From NCBI RefSeq assembly GCF_900102615.1, contig NZ_FMYV01000009.1, positions 1-64,000 on the forward strand: a stretch of DNA of 64,000 nt, read 5' to 3'. Numbering within the stretch: the first letter of the stretch is position 1; every line of letters starts with the position of its first letter. Below, in pieces: positions 8,823-18,797 of the stretch. The notes under the pieces are model-generated. The model made no database searches, was not told where the DNA came from, and worked only from the letters and a program-made list of their open reading frames with translations. A program made the translations under genes and the position numbers. The stretch comes from Geotoga petraea (GTDB lineage Bacteria; Thermotogota; Thermotogae; Petrotogales; Petrotogaceae).

Positions 8823-9170
8823 TCAGTCCCTTCTTTGTTTAATTCTTATTTTACCTCTCACATTTCTTAAGTAATATAATTTAGCTCTTCTTACTTTACC
8901 TTTTCTAACTACTTCAACTTTTGTAATTTGTGGTGAATTGAACGGAAATACTCTTTCTACTCCGATTCTGTCTGCTCCAATTTTTCTAACAGTGAAAGTT
9001 TTTCCCATACCTCCACCTCTTATTTTGATAACAATACCTTCGTATGCTTGTTGTCTTTCTCTTCCTGCTTCGATAACTTTCACCCAAACTCTTAGTGTGT
9101 CACCTGGTCTGAATTCAGGCATATCGTCTCTCATAAAATTACTTTCTACTGATCTTATTAAGGAATCCAT
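8823..9170 (-). CDS. rplS: 50S ribosomal protein L19
   Basis: A 115-residue L19 with the family segments [18 protein letters not shown] and [10 protein letters not shown], and the [12 protein letters not shown]-terminus. It sits at the 30S-50S interface. It lies downstream of trmD and the SPOUT methylase in the conserved rpsP-rimM-trmD-rplS order. Confidence 0.97.
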   Translation of the reverse strand: MDSLIRSVESNFMRDDMPEFRPGDTLRVWVKVIEAGRERQQAYEGIVIKIRGGGMGKTFTVRKIGADRIGVERVFPFNSPQITKVEVVRKGKVRRAKLYYLRNVRGKIRIKQRRD

Positions 9171-9195
9171 TTTGTTATCCCTCCTATATTTTATA

Positions 9196-9762
9196 TTATA
9201 TTTTTTCTCCTATTAATCTATCCAAAGAAATTGCAACAGCAGCTCTTACAGATAGATGGTTGAAATCAAATTTTCCTCTAATTGGTGCTAAATCGTAATC
9301 ACAAATTTTTCTTATTTCTTCAGGCATTCCCCATCCCGTTCCGTATAGTATGAGAATTGGTTCTTGCCTTTTTTCTATTTCTTCACTCATTTCTTCAAAA
9401 GATATCTCTTTATCGCGTGGTTTTGCCGAAGTGAAAACTATCAATGGTTTTTGTCCTTCAATTTTTTCAATTTCTTCTATGGCATCTTCCATGTATGATT
9501 TTAGTTCAAATACTGAAAGAGCATCTTTTCTGTTTGGGTTATATCCGCTGCCAAAACCATCTCTCCAGTAGTCTATAACCTTGTTTACTATCTTTCTTTG
9601 TGCTGGTAAATTTGAAATTAAAAAGAATTTTTTTATATTGTAAGTTCTACATGTTCTTGAAATATCGTGTACATCAAAATTTGTAACAGCAGTCGAAATA
9701 ATTTGACCTTCTCTCCCCAGCACAGGATAGTGAACTAAACCAACATATAATTTATTCAGCAT
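9196..9762 (-). CDS. SPOUT-family RNA methyltransferase (TM1570-like)
   Basis: A 188-residue protein of the SPOUT superfamily known from Thermotoga and relatives at this exact place between trmD and rpl[12 protein letters not shown] start, [25 protein letters not shown] and a C-terminal [18 protein letters not shown] are consistent with the trefoil-knot SAM site. The RNA target cannot be told from sequence. It overlaps the trmD end by 11 bases, so it is probably translationally coupled. Confidence 0.85.
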   Translation of the reverse strand: MLNKLYVGLVHYPVLGREGQIISTAVTNFDVHDISRTCRTYNIKKFFLISNLPAQRKIVNKVIDYWRDGFGSGYNPNRKDALSVFELKSYMEDAIEEIEKIEGQKPLIVFTSAKPRDKEISFEEMSEEIEKRQEPILILYGTGWGMPEEIRKICDYDLAPIRGKFDFNHLSVRAAVAISLDRLIGEKI

Positions 9763-10501
9763 TATTTTGCATCTCCTGTATTATTTCAAGAATTATTTTT
9801 TTTTCATGCTCATTGAATTCTTTTTTTAAAAAGAGATCTGGCCTTTTTATGGCTGTGTTTATTAAAGATTGCTTTTCTTGAAATCGCTTTATTTTTTTGT
9901 GATCTCCACTTAATAAAACTTCTGGAACCTCTTTGTTTCTAAATTCTGCTGGTCGAGTGTAATGGTCATAATCTAACAGCCCATTGTAAAAAGAATCTTT
10001 TTTTACGCTTTCTTTGTTCCCAACTACATCTGGAACAAATCTCAACAGAGAATCTACAATTAAAAGAGTTGGAAGTTCTCCACCCGTTAGAACAAAGTCT
10101 CCAACAGACACCTCTAAATCTACAAGATCATAAACTCTTTTGTCTATTCCCTCGTACCTTCCACAAAAGAAAATTAAATTGTCCTTTTTGGAAAGTGATT
10201 TAGATACTTCATTGTCAAACTTAATCCCTTGAGGTGATGGCATTATCACAAAAGGTTTTTTGTTTTCCCTTTTTTTGTATTCATCATAATATTCGTAAAA
10301 AGGTTGTGGTATCATAACCATTCCTGAGTTTCCACCATAACCTGGTTTGTCGGTTACCTTGTGTTTGTCATGAGTATAGTTTCTCAAATCAACACTTTTT
10401 ATTTCAACAACGTTTTTTTTAAGAGCTTTTTCTATCACACCAAAGGAAAAATATTGTTCAACAAATTCTGGAAAAATAGAAACTATGTCAATCTTCTTCA
10501 T
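9752..10501 (-). CDS. trmD: tRNA (guanine-37-N1)-methyltransferase
   Basis: Methylates G37 of tRNAs to prevent frameshifting. KIDIVSIFPE at the start, the knot motif PGYGGNSGMVM, FFCGRYEGIDKR and VGDFVLTGGELP are diagnostic. A longer frame begins at 10525, but the family always starts at MKKIDIVSIFPE, placing the ATG at 10501 (249 residues). It overlaps rimM by 14 bases and the SPOUT gene by 11. Confidence 0.96.
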   Translation of the reverse strand: MKKIDIVSIFPEFVEQYFSFGVIEKALKKNVVEIKSVDLRNYTHDKHKVTDKPGYGGNSGMVMIPQPFYEYYDEYKKRENKKPFVIMPSPQGIKFDNEVSKSLSKKDNLIFFCGRYEGIDKRVYDLVDLEVSVGDFVLTGGELPTLLIVDSLLRFVPDVVGNKESVKKDSFYNGLLDYDHYTRPAEFRNKEVPEVLLSGDHKKIKRFQEKQSLINTAIKRPDLFLKKEFNEHEKKIILEIIQEMQNNAE

Positions 10502-11021
10502 AATACTCAATTCTTTTTGTAACAATTTTTTTATTATCTAAGTCTAAATTAACTATATAATCTTTTATCAGCGGAATTAAAACTTCTTCTTCGCCCTTTA
10601 TTTGTATAACATCATTTGAACCAGTTTCCATGACATCTTCAACAACACCTATATATTCTCCATCTTCATAATAAACTTTAGAATTCATCAATTGGAACAT
10701 GTAGTATTCGTCTTCACCAAGCTCTGGTAAATCTTCATATGGAACGTAGATTTGAAATCCCATCATTTTCTTGGCATCTTCAATAGATTTTAAACCACTC
10801 AACTTTAATACAAAAAATCTGTTTAAAGGTTTTACTTCTTCAACTCTTGACATAAAGAATTCTTTGTTTTCTGGATTATAAAGGGTTATTTCATCTAATC
10901 CGAAAACCATTTCACCAATATTGGTAAATGGCATAAATTTTACAAGCCCGTCTAATCCATGATTATTTATTATTCTTCCTATGGAAATTTTGTCATCTAA
11001 CAGATTTTCTAATCTTTTCAT
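10488..11021 (-). CDS. rimM: ribosome maturation factor RimM
   Basis: A 177-residue 30S assembly factor that acts on the S19-containing head. The N-terminal IGRIINNHGLDG segment, a mid-protein GFQIYVP, and the C-terminal PRC-barrel beginning YYMFQL with EYIGVVEDV are visible. It lies between khpA and trmD in the ribosomal operon. Confidence 0.95.
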   Translation of the reverse strand: MKRLENLLDDKISIGRIINNHGLDGLVKFMPFTNIGEMVFGLDEITLYNPENKEFFMSRVEEVKPLNRFFVLKLSGLKSIEDAKKMMGFQIYVPYEDLPELGEDEYYMFQLMNSKVYYEDGEYIGVVEDVMETGSNDVIQIKGEEEVLIPLIKDYIVNLDLDNKKIVTKRIEYYEED

Positions 11022-11026
11022 CTAAA

Positions 11027-11257
11027 TCACCTTATAACTTTAAGAACAAACTTTTTGTCATTCTCCCCTTTTGCAGCATTTAAAATAGTATTGATAGATT
11101 TGATAGTTCTTCCGTCTTTGCCGATTATTTGACCTACGTCGTCAGAATGAACAACAATTTCAAAAATAACATTTCCATCTTCTTCGAATTCTGCTATTGC
11201 AACATCGCTGGGGTGCTTAACGATTTTTTTTAGAATGCTTTCAAGCAATTCTTTCAT
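11027..11257 (-). CDS. khpA: KH-domain RNA-binding protein KhpA
   Basis: A 76-residue single KH domain. The GxxG loop appears as [12 protein letters not shown], with the usual preceding VVHSDDVGQ. In Firmicutes KhpA pairs with KhpB/Jag to bind small RNAs and influence cell size. Its place between rpsP and rimM is conserved. It overlaps rpsP by 4 bases. The window contains candidate small RNAs, but a link to KhpA is only a possibility. Confidence 0.93.
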   Translation of the reverse strand: MKELLESILKKIVKHPSDVAIAEFEEDGNVIFEIVVHSDDVGQIIGKDGRTIKSINTILNAAKGENDKKFVLKVIR

Positions 11258-11553
11258 TGATTATTTTCCTCTTTTCTGGCCTTTCTTGCTTCATATTTTG
11301 TTTTATCGAATTTTTCCATTACTCCGGCTTTTGATAAAATATTTTTTGCGGTTTTTGTTGGTTGAGCACCTTTTAATAACCACTCTAAAGCTTTTTCTGT
11401 ATCCAACTTGTAAGGATCGTTGTCATCTATAGGGTTGTAATAGCCTAATGATTCGATGTATTTACCACTTCTTTTAACTCTTGAATCCACCACCACAATT
11501 CTGTAAAAAGGTTGATGTCTTCTACCCATTCTGTTTAATCTTATTTTTACCAT
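11254..11553 (-). CDS. rpsP: 30S ribosomal protein S16
   Basis: A 99-residue S16 with the hallmark start [31 protein letters not shown] and a lysine-rich tail. It is preceded by a caggaggtgt ribosome site. It is first in the rpsP-khpA-rimM-trmD series, 38 bases after ffh. Confidence 0.97.
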   Translation of the reverse strand: MVKIRLNRMGRRHQPFYRIVVVDSRVKRSGKYIESLGYYNPIDDNDPYKLDTEKALEWLLKGAQPTKTAKNILSKAGVMEKFDKTKYEARKARKEENNQ

Positions 11554-11591
11554 ACTAAATGTACACCTCCTGATTTTTTTATAATAACTAA

Positions 11592-12917
11592 TTACATTTT
11601 AAATGGCATTTTACCTAAAAACTTTTTCTTACCCATTTTGTTAAACTGTTTCATAGCTTTTTTAAGTTGTTCGTATTGTTTTAAAAGCCTATTTATATCT
11701 TGTAAGGTAGTACCACTACCTTTGGAAATCCTCTGTTTTCTGGAATAATTCAAAATTCTTGGATGTCTTCTTTCTTTCAAAGTCATTGAGCTTATTATCG
11801 CTTCCATTTTGTTCATTTCTGACTCGCCTTTTGAAAGGTCAACATTTTCTTTCGGCATCCCTGGAACCATTTCAAGAATTTTTCCTAAAGGCCCCATCTT
11901 TCTAATTTGTTTTATTTGTTTTAGGAAATCATCTAAATCAAACTTACCTTCCATCATTTTTTTGGCGTCTTCTTCAGCTTGCTTTTGGTCAATGTCTTTC
12001 TCAGCTTTTTCAATTAAAGATAGAACATCTCCCATACCAAGGATTCTGCTAGCGTATCTGTCTGCATAAAAAGGTTCAATGTCTTCGATCTTCTCTCCAA
12101 CACCAACCATTTTAATTGGTTTTTGTGTTACCTGCCTTGTAGAAATAATAACTCCTCCACGAGAGTCACCATCTAATTTGGTAACAATAAGACCAGTAAG
12201 TTCTAATCTGCTGTTGAATTCTTTTGCAGAATTTACCGCATCTTGACCCATCATTGCATCTACTACCATAAGAATTTCTTCGGGGTTTATTAATTCTTTG
12301 ATCTGGTCGAGTTCATCCATCATCTTTTCATCAATGTGAAGCCTTCCAGCTGTATCTACTATTACTATATCGTGCAATAATTTTTCAGCGTATTTTTTCC
12401 CTTCTTTTACTATCTTTACGGCATTTTTTCTATCACCAGTAAAAACAGGAACGCCGATTTGTTCACCGAGTTGTTCCAACTGGTCAATAGCTGCAGGCCT
12501 GTATGTATCTGCGGCTATTAAAAGAGGCTTCTTACCATCTTTTTGATACATGTTCGCAAGTTTAGCGGATGTTGTAGTTTTACCACTGCCTTGTAACCCA
12601 GCCATCATAATAAATCCAGGATTTCTTGACACAATAATTTTTTCTGGTTTTTCTCCACCCATAAGTTCAACAAGATTGTTTTTAACAACTCTTATAAACT
12701 CTTGATCTGGAGATAGACTTTCTAAAACGGCTTTACCCAAGGCCTGTTCTTTAACTTTTGAAATAAAATCTTTCACTACCTTATAATTCACATCTGCCTC
12801 AAGCAAAGACATTTTTACCTGCCTTACGGCATCTTGTATATTTTTTTCTGTTATTTTACCTTTACCGGCTAAATTCTTTACTGCTAAAGACAACTTTTTC
12901 TGAATATTTTCAAACAT
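11592..12917 (-). CDS. ffh: signal recognition particle protein Ffh
   Basis: A 441-residue SRP54 GTPase that brings nascent membrane proteins to FtsY. It has an N-terminal helical bundle, the P-loop [13 protein letters not shown] (about residues 106-118), [22 protein letters not shown], and a methionine-rich M domain after about residue 300 with the SKGSG RNA-binding segment. It heads the minus-strand ribosomal cluster; no SRP RNA gene was seen in the window. Confidence 0.97.
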   Translation of the reverse strand: MFENIQKKLSLAVKNLAGKGKITEKNIQDAVRQVKMSLLEADVNYKVVKDFISKVKEQALGKAVLESLSPDQEFIRVVKNNLVELMGGEKPEKIIVSRNPGFIMMAGLQGSGKTTTSAKLANMYQKDGKKPLLIAADTYRPAAIDQLEQLGEQIGVPVFTGDRKNAVKIVKEGKKYAEKLLHDIVIVDTAGRLHIDEKMMDELDQIKELINPEEILMVVDAMMGQDAVNSAKEFNSRLELTGLIVTKLDGDSRGGVIISTRQVTQKPIKMVGVGEKIEDIEPFYADRYASRILGMGDVLSLIEKAEKDIDQKQAEEDAKKMMEGKFDLDDFLKQIKQIRKMGPLGKILEMVPGMPKENVDLSKGESEMNKMEAIISSMTLKERRHPRILNYSRKQRISKGSGTTLQDINRLLKQYEQLKKAMKQFNKMGKKKFLGKMPFKM

Positions 12918-13369
12918 ATGTTTTCACCTCTCGTGAAATAATCCCTAAAAAGTATACTATAAAATGAATTAATTTAAGTAAATACAAGGAAAAATATTTG
13001 TGTTTATAGATACATTAATGTACCAATACAGTTACCGATAGGTTAACGAAATAACCCAAAAAATAAAGAGAAAAATATCACAATATTTAAATATAAAAGG
13101 TTTTAAAAGTTTTGTTAACAAATCAATTAACAGAAAATTTACTGAGATTAACCCATTTACATGCAATCAATTAACAAAGCAAGGTTTATAACTCTATGCA
13201 AATAAATCGACTAAATTTAACTAAGAGAGACTTAAGTGACATTTATCAAGAATAAACAGAATCTATCCACTAAAATTAATAATTCTCGAAATTTTTAATA
13301 ATATTTTAACTAAGGAATTTTGAAAAAGCGTTATTATATATATTAGAAATTTTGATTGGGGGCTACAAA
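12918..13369. other. divergent intergenic region with TTAAC repeats
   Basis: About 450 bases between divergent ffh and the permease hold no gene. The sequence TTAAC occurs seven times on the plus strand between 13043 and 13310 (13043, 13115, 13127, 13148, 13171, 13217, 13306), twice inside the longer repeat AATCAATTAACA. In AT-rich DNA this length about one occurrence would be expected. A regulator-binding array is possible; no consensus DnaA boxes were seen. Confidence 0.4.
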
Positions 13370-14650
13370 ATGGATGCATTGATAGTTTTGGCAGTGACAG
13401 TTTTAGCCTATTACTTTATTATTTTTTCAAAAAAAGTAAACAAGGCCATAATGACTTTTTTTCTTGCAACAATACTTTTTATATTAAAGCCTGTAGCGGG
13501 GTTAACCTTTGAAAACGCTGGAGAAATTGTTAGCTTTGAAACTTTAGGTATATTACTTGGTATGATGATCATTGTAGAAATAATGAAGGAAACAGGTTTT
13601 TTCACTTTTATAGCTATAAATGTGATCAAAATAAGCAAGGCGAGATTTTGGATGGTTATGTTTTTGTTGATGATAGTAGTAATATTTTTTTCAGCTTTTT
13701 TAGACAATTTGGTAACTATACTTCTGATTGCTCCAATAATATTTTTAATTGCAGACACGGTTAAAATAAATCCTGCCCCTTTGATGATTTTTACAATAAT
13801 TGTAGATAATATCGGTGGAATGAGTACTTTAATTGGTAGCCCTTTGAACATTGTACTGGGATCCATAGGTAATTTAGACTTCAACAGGTTCTTGTTGACT
13901 ATGCTTCCAATATCTATGATATCTTTCGTTTCATCATTTTTTATGTTTAAGAGTCAAAATAAGTTTGATATAAAATTATTAAATAAAAGGTTGCAAGGTT
14001 TGATGAAAATGGATCCATATAAAGCAATTCAAGATAAAAATCTTATGATCAAATCTGTGGTTATATTTTTGATAGTTTTGATAGGGTTCATGTTACATAC
14101 GGTCATAAATATAGATCTTGCTTTGATAGCTATGAGTGGAGCTTTGTTATTGATGCTTCTTTCCAACAGGGATTTTGAGAAGATGGCTAAAAAAATAGAT
14201 TGGAATACTATGTTTTTTTATGCAGGCTTGTTTATTCTTACTTATTCCTTGGAAAAGATAGGAGTAATTGAACTGATTTCAAATGTTTTTATGCCGTTAA
14301 ATGACAACCCTTTGATATTGATGCTTGTATTTATGTGGCTTGGAGCTTTGATAACTCCATTTTTAAGTGCTGTTCCTGGAGCTCTTATAATGGCTCCTGT
14401 TATATCGTTGTTGATTTCAAATGGTGCACCTTATGAGCTTTGGTTTGCTTTCGCAATAGGAGCTAATTTGGGTACTAACTTGACACCTTTGGGAGCTGTT
14501 CAGAATATAGTGGGGCTATCATTAATAGAAAAACAAACTGGCTCAAGCTACGGATTTACTCAATATATAAAAATGACTTATAAATTTGTCTTGGTACCTA
14601 TGATTTTAGGGTCGGGGTATTTGATTACATTTTATTATTTTTTCTCTTAA
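13370..14650 (+). CDS. ArsB/NhaD-type ion transporter
   Basis: A polytopic inner-membrane protein of 426 residues with about 10-12 hydrophobic segments. The two halves carry the ion-transporter superfamily signatures: DNLVTILLIAP with GGMSTLIGSPLNIVLGS in the first, and an NLGTNLTPLGAVQNIVG element in the second. The family moves arsenite, sodium/protons or carboxylates; substrate cannot be assigned here and no arsenic genes are nearby. An in-frame TTG at 13352 exists, but the ggggg ribosome site fits the ATG at 13370. Confidence 0.8.
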   Translation: MDALIVLAVTVLAYYFIIFSKKVNKAIMTFFLATILFILKPVAGLTFENAGEIVSFETLGILLGMMIIVEIMKETGFFTFIAINVIKISKARFWMVMFLLMIVVIFFSAFLDNLVTILLIAPIIFLIADTVKINPAPLMIFTIIVDNIGGMSTLIGSPLNIVLGSIGNLDFNRFLLTMLPISMISFVSSFFMFKSQNKFDIKLLNKRLQGLMKMDPYKAIQDKNLMIKSVVIFLIVLIGFMLHTVINIDLALIAMSGALLLMLLSNRDFEKMAKKIDWNTMFFYAGLFILTYSLEKIGVIELISNVFMPLNDNPLILMLVFMWLGALITPFLSAVPGALIMAPVISLLISNGAPYELWFAFAIGANLGTNLTPLGAVQNIVGLSLIEKQTGSSYGFTQYIKMTYKFVLVPMILGSGYLITFYYFFS

Positions 14651-14696
14651 AATTTAGTGTATAATCTTATTGATACCATTATTATGGGGAGATTAT

Positions 14697-16208
14697 ATGA
14701 ATATATCGCTTAAGAATAAGATAAGGTTAAACGTATTTTTGCTTTTGATACCTTTTATGCTTATGATTTATTTTTATTATCATGGGGTTATAAGAACAGC
14801 AGACGAAAAAATGAAGATGGAATCTCAAAAAATAGTGAACAATATCAGTGAATTATATATTGAAGAGTATATATATAACACTGAAAAAGATTTTAACTAT
14901 CTGTTTGAGGATATCACTATTAATGATTTTTATAACGTATTTGAGTACTCTGATTTGATAAGCAAATGGGAAACTTATAGAAAGATAAATGATGATGCTT
15001 GGTATGTGTATTTTGCTACCAAATACGATAGATTATACGTTGTTCCAAGATGGATCGAACCACCTGGTTATGAAATTACAGAGCGACCTTGGTATATCAA
15101 CGCTTATTCAAATCCTTTTGAAATATCTTGGACACAGCCTTATGAAGAAGCGGTAACTAAGTCTCTTGTTGTAACTGCTGCTAGACTATATCGAGATAGT
15201 AAAGGTGATGTTATCGGCATAGGAGCAATAGATCTTACTTTAGAAAATCTTTCCAATATGTTAGACAAAATAAACGTAGGTGAGGGCGCTGAAGTTTTTA
15301 TTTTGGATAAAAATGGGGAAATAATAGCTCATCCTCAATATTCCAGAGTATGGACAAAACTCAATAATCAAAATTTAATAGAAAACATTTACAAAAAAGA
15401 TTCTGGGGTTTTCTCTGTTGAGAATGGAATTTATTATGCTTTTAATACCATAGAAAAAACAGGTTGGAAAGTTGTTGTGAAAATCCCCGACAAAACCCTC
15501 GAAGGGATAATAGAACCAGTGAGATCTGAAATAATGTATTTGGTGGTTTTTGCAATAATGCTTTTTTTGATAATTCAACATATAATAACCAACAATATTT
15601 TTTACCATTTTAACAACATATCTTATTCTCTTTTAAACTTAAAAAAAGGGAATTACAATTTGGACATGAAAGGGAGAAAGACAAAAGAAATTGAAGATCT
15701 CTATGCCAATTTTTCAGACGTGATAGGAAAGATTAATTCCTTAAACCAAGAAACGATAATTGATCCTTTAACCAACTTGTACAATAGAAGATATTTATCC
15801 AGACAACTGGAAGATCTAAAGAAAAACAACGAAGATTATTCTATATTAATGCTTGATATAGACGACTTTAAGGTAGCTAATGATAAGTTTGGGCATAATT
15901 TTGGTGATTTTGTTTTGAAAAAAATTGGTTATATGATATATTCAAATGTAAGGAATGAAGATACTGCATTAAGATATGGAGGAGAGGAATTTCTTGTTAT
16001 CTTTAGAGGTAAGGACAAAGAAATTATACAAAAGCTTTCAGAGAATATCAGAGAAAATATTGAAAGAACAATATGGCCAAAAGATATAAAAATTACCGTT
16101 AGTGGAGGTTTATCGTTCTACGATAACAAAGAAGATTTGATTAAACATGCCGACGAACTACTTTATAAATCTAAAACAGAAGGTAAGAATAAAATATACA
16201 CTGAATAA
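14697..16208 (+). CDS. membrane diguanylate cyclase with Cache sensor domain
   Basis: Predicted to make c-di-GMP in response to an extracytoplasmic ligand. The N-terminal membrane helix (residues about 10-27) is followed by a dCache sensor with the RPWYINAY segment, a second helix near residues 285-305, a HAMP-like linker, and a GGDEF domain starting at DPLTNLYNRRYL. The active site is intact (RYGGEEF, about residues 425-431), as is the metal-binding DIDDFK. The ATG at 14697 follows a ggggag site and gives 503 residues. DUF3147 follows 13 bases downstream. Confidence 0.92.
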   Translation: MNISLKNKIRLNVFLLLIPFMLMIYFYYHGVIRTADEKMKMESQKIVNNISELYIEEYIYNTEKDFNYLFEDITINDFYNVFEYSDLISKWETYRKINDDAWYVYFATKYDRLYVVPRWIEPPGYEITERPWYINAYSNPFEISWTQPYEEAVTKSLVVTAARLYRDSKGDVIGIGAIDLTLENLSNMLDKINVGEGAEVFILDKNGEIIAHPQYSRVWTKLNNQNLIENIYKKDSGVFSVENGIYYAFNTIEKTGWKVVVKIPDKTLEGIIEPVRSEIMYLVVFAIMLFLIIQHIITNNIFYHFNNISYSLLNLKKGNYNLDMKGRKTKEIEDLYANFSDVIGKINSLNQETIIDPLTNLYNRRYLSRQLEDLKKNNEDYSILMLDIDDFKVANDKFGHNFGDFVLKKIGYMIYSNVRNEDTALRYGGEEFLVIFRGKDKEIIQKLSENIRENIERTIWPKDIKITVSGGLSFYDNKEDLIKHADELLYKSKTEGKNKIYTE

Positions 16209-16221
16209 TGGAGGGTTTTTC

Positions 16222-16572
16222 TTGAGGTATTTTATTAAAATTGTTATTTCGGCATTATTGATATTTGCCATATCAGAAGCTTCGAAAAGATTCACAGCCT
16301 TTGGGGCTTTAATAGCTTCTTTGCCTTTAACGTCTATTATAGCAATTATTTGGCTGTACAACGATACCCACGATATTTCAAAAATTGCAAATCTTTCATG
16401 GAATATTTTTTGGTTTGTCATACCTTCGCTGTTATTTTTTATTTTGTTGCCAATTTTTTTAACAAAATTCAATTTAAATTTTTTCCTTTCTATGGTTTTA
16501 TCTTCTTCTGCTACAATAGTTTTTTACTTCATATTTGCAAGATTATTGTCAAAATTCAACATACAAATATAA
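16222..16572 (+). CDS. DUF3147 family small membrane protein
   Basis: A 116-residue protein with four hydrophobic segments. The FGALIASLPLTSI and PSLLFFILLPI stretches fit the DUF3147 family, of unknown function. The start is set by the gagggttttt spacing to a TTG at 16222; longer frames upstream overlap the cyclase gene and lack a ribosome site. It is probably cotranscribed with the Cache-GGDEF gene. Confidence 0.8.
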   Translation: MRYFIKIVISALLIFAISEASKRFTAFGALIASLPLTSIIAIIWLYNDTHDISKIANLSWNIFWFVIPSLLFFILLPIFLTKFNLNFFLSMVLSSSATIVFYFIFARLLSKFNIQI

Positions 16573-16603
16573 AATGTCACTCCATAAGGAGTGACATTTT
16601 TTT
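16572..16603. terminator. bidirectional terminator
   Basis: A perfect 12-bp stem (16572-16583 with 16588-16599) has an ataa loop, followed by T on the plus strand and preceded by A. It overlaps the DUF3147 stop and abuts the stop of the convergent exchanger gene. Confidence 0.88.
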
Positions 16604-17564
16604 AACCTAAAAATATATTATACCCAATATAAAATATGTATGATGAAACTAAAATTGCCCCCAAAAGTCTTCCTGCATTTCTTTTTTTATTTAATAAAAT
16701 TCCAATTAACAATCCAACTACTATAATCACACCAAAGATGGCGTCAAAGCTTAACGACCTGTCTGGAGATATTGTTCCGAATAGAGAAGAAATACCAAGA
16801 ATCGTTAATATGTTGAACACGTTAGAACCTATAATATTTCCAACCAAGATATCGTTTGTGTTTTTCCTTGATGCTGTAATTGCAGTTACCAATTCGGGGA
16901 GTGAAGTTCCAAAAGCAACTATGGTAACGGAAATTAACGCTTCTGACATGCCTAATATTCTTGCAAATTCGATAGAGTATCTTACTGTTAATTCTCCGCC
17001 ACCAGCGAGCATTCCAATACCTAATAATGATAAAAATGCTATCTTACCCCATGACATATGATCTGTTTCTTCCACTTCGTCTATTTCCGAAAGGATTTGT
17101 TCTCTGATTTTTTTGTCACTTTTTGCCATTGTGTAGAGGTAAGCTATGAAAATAACCATAAAAGTGAGTAAAATAATTCCATCCCATATTGTTATGGCTG
17201 GATTTTCAAAAAGCATGGCTGTTATAACTGTTGATATGAGAATTAAAAAAGGTATCTCATAACTAATTGTAGATTTATTGATTGGTGCGGGTTTTATTAA
17301 AATTGCTAATCCAAGGATCAAAGCTACGTTAGAAACGTTTGAACCAAGGACATTTCCCATTGCAATTCCAGAACCTTGAATTGTCGCAGAAACACCAACA
17401 AAAAGCTCTGGTGCCGATGTACCGAAAGCTACTAAAGTTAAGCCCGTAAATAACTCACTAACTCCTACTCTTTTTGAAAGTCCTACGGCCCCTTCAATTA
17501 AATAGTCTGCCCCTTTTGCCAAAAGAACTAATCCTATTGTTATAAAAACTAAAGACAGTATCAA
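16602..17564 (-). CDS. CaCA-family sodium/calcium exchanger (YrbG-like)
   Basis: An inner-membrane cation antiporter of 320 residues with about ten membrane segments in two inverted halves. Each half holds the alpha-repeat signature: FGTSAPELFVG with GNVLGSNVSN in the first, FGTSLPELVTAI with GNIIGSNVFN in the second. The acidic residues of these repeats bind calcium in family members. A paralogue lies at 52210-53157. A strong shared terminator follows. Confidence 0.9.
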   Translation of the reverse strand: MILSLVFITIGLVLLAKGADYLIEGAVGLSKRVGVSELFTGLTLVAFGTSAPELFVGVSATIQGSGIAMGNVLGSNVSNVALILGLAILIKPAPINKSTISYEIPFLILISTVITAMLFENPAITIWDGIILLTFMVIFIAYLYTMAKSDKKIREQILSEIDEVEETDHMSWGKIAFLSLLGIGMLAGGGELTVRYSIEFARILGMSEALISVTIVAFGTSLPELVTAITASRKNTNDILVGNIIGSNVFNILTILGISSLFGTISPDRSLSFDAIFGVIIVVGLLIGILLNKKRNAGRLLGAILVSSYIFYIGYNIFLG

Positions 17565-17728
17565 TTAAATCATCCTCTCTATTTATTATACTAATTATAT
17601 ATTACCATATTTAACTGTTTATTATTTTGTAGAAAAATTTATATAAAATTCAAAAAGATTGAAAAAGTTTATGTCAATCATCCTTTTTTTGATATAATTT
17701 TTTATATAATTGTGTAAAGGATGATTTT

Positions 17729-18082
17729 ATGAAATATCTGATGATAGCGATAGGTTTTATTTCGGTAGGGTTAGGTGCAATAGGTGTTTTTTTACCAATT
17801 TTACCTACAACACCTTTCTTGTTGTTAGCAGCATGGCTTTTTTTAAGGAGTTCTGATCATTTCTACTATTGGTTGATGAATCATAGAGTTTTTGGGAAAT
17901 ATGTCAAAGATTATATAGAAGAAAAAGGAATTCGAAAAGGAATAAAAATATGGGCTTTGAGTTTACTTTGGACGTCTATAATTTTTTCATCATTTTTTAT
18001 TCCGTTATGGGTAGGTAGAATAATGCTATATATAATTGCTTCGATAGTAACTATTCATATTTTAAAGTTAAAAACATTGTAA
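17729..18082 (+). CDS. DUF454 (YbaN-like) membrane protein
   Basis: A 117-residue protein with an N-terminal hydrophobic hairpin and the family pattern GAIGVFLPILPTTPFLLLAA followed by an amphipathic FYYWLMNHRVFG region and two further hydrophobic segments. DUF454 proteins have no settled biochemical role. It is single-gene, flanked by a convergent terminator shared with the hemolysin III-like gene. Confidence 0.88.
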   Translation: MKYLMIAIGFISVGLGAIGVFLPILPTTPFLLLAAWLFLRSSDHFYYWLMNHRVFGKYVKDYIEEKGIRKGIKIWALSLLWTSIIFSSFFIPLWVGRIMLYIIASIVTIHILKLKTL

Positions 18083-18105
18083 AAGAGCCCAAATGGGCTC
18101 TTAAA
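18083..18105. terminator. bidirectional terminator
   Basis: An 8-bp stem AAGAGCCC/GGGCTCTT with an aaat loop lies between the convergent DUF454 and hemolysin III-like genes. Confidence 0.7.
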
Positions 18106-18765
18106 TCATTTAAATATTGGAATAACGTAAAAAAGCACTGAAAAAACATGTGAAATACTTCCTGCTAAAACAAATACATGCCACAATGCATGATGATATT
18201 TCATCTTTCTCCAAACATAGAAAATAGTTCCAAAAGTGTATAAAATTCCTCCGAGCACTAACCAAAAAATTCCCCAAAAAGGTAGGTTTTCAACCAATTG
18301 ATTCCATCCTATAACAACTAACCAGCCCATTCCTATGTATATAAGCGTAGAAATAAACATGAATTTTTTTACAAAAAATATTTTGAAAATGACTCCTACA
18401 ATGGCTAATCCCCACGTAATTCCAAATAGTGTCCAACCCATAGTACCTCTTAAGGTAACCAAAGTAAAAGGAGTATACGTTCCAGCAATTAAAAAGTAAA
18501 TTGCAGAATGATCGCAAATTTCTAAAATGTCTTTTGCTCGCCTATTTTTAACACCATGATACAAAGTAGAAAAGGTATACATAATTATTAAAGAAATACC
18601 AAAAACTGTGGCCCCGACAACATGCCAGGCAGTACCTTTTAAAGCTGCAAAAACTACCATTAAAACCAATGAAGCAATAGCCAATAATATGCCTATACCA
18701 TGAATTATGGTGTTTGCTATTTCTTCATTTTTTGTATATTTTTCTATGTTTTCTTTATCAGCCAT
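18106..18765 (-). CDS. hemolysin III / PAQR-type membrane protein
   Basis: A 219-residue, seven-helix membrane protein of the YqfA/TrhA family. The metal-binding signature of the PAQR/CREST superfamily is visible: STLYHGV, DHSAIYFLIAGTYTPF, and the final HALWHVFVLAGSISH with paired histidines. The family name reflects weak haemolytic activity of one member; membrane-lipid homeostasis is a likelier role. A ggaggtgat ribosome site precedes the ATG. Confidence 0.92.
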   Translation of the reverse strand: MADKENIEKYTKNEEIANTIIHGIGILLAIASLVLMVVFAALKGTAWHVVGATVFGISLIIMYTFSTLYHGVKNRRAKDILEICDHSAIYFLIAGTYTPFTLVTLRGTMGWTLFGITWGLAIVGVIFKIFFVKKFMFISTLIYIGMGWLVVIGWNQLVENLPFWGIFWLVLGGILYTFGTIFYVWRKMKYHHALWHVFVLAGSISHVFSVLFYVIPIFK

Positions 18766-18797
18766 CAGATCACCTCCGTATATATTTTAAACTCTGA

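Noticed and set aside
12918-13369. Chromosomal replication origin
   Set aside because: The repeats are TTAAC, not DnaA boxes; only one weak near-match (ctatccact) is present, and no dnaA or dnaN is nearby.
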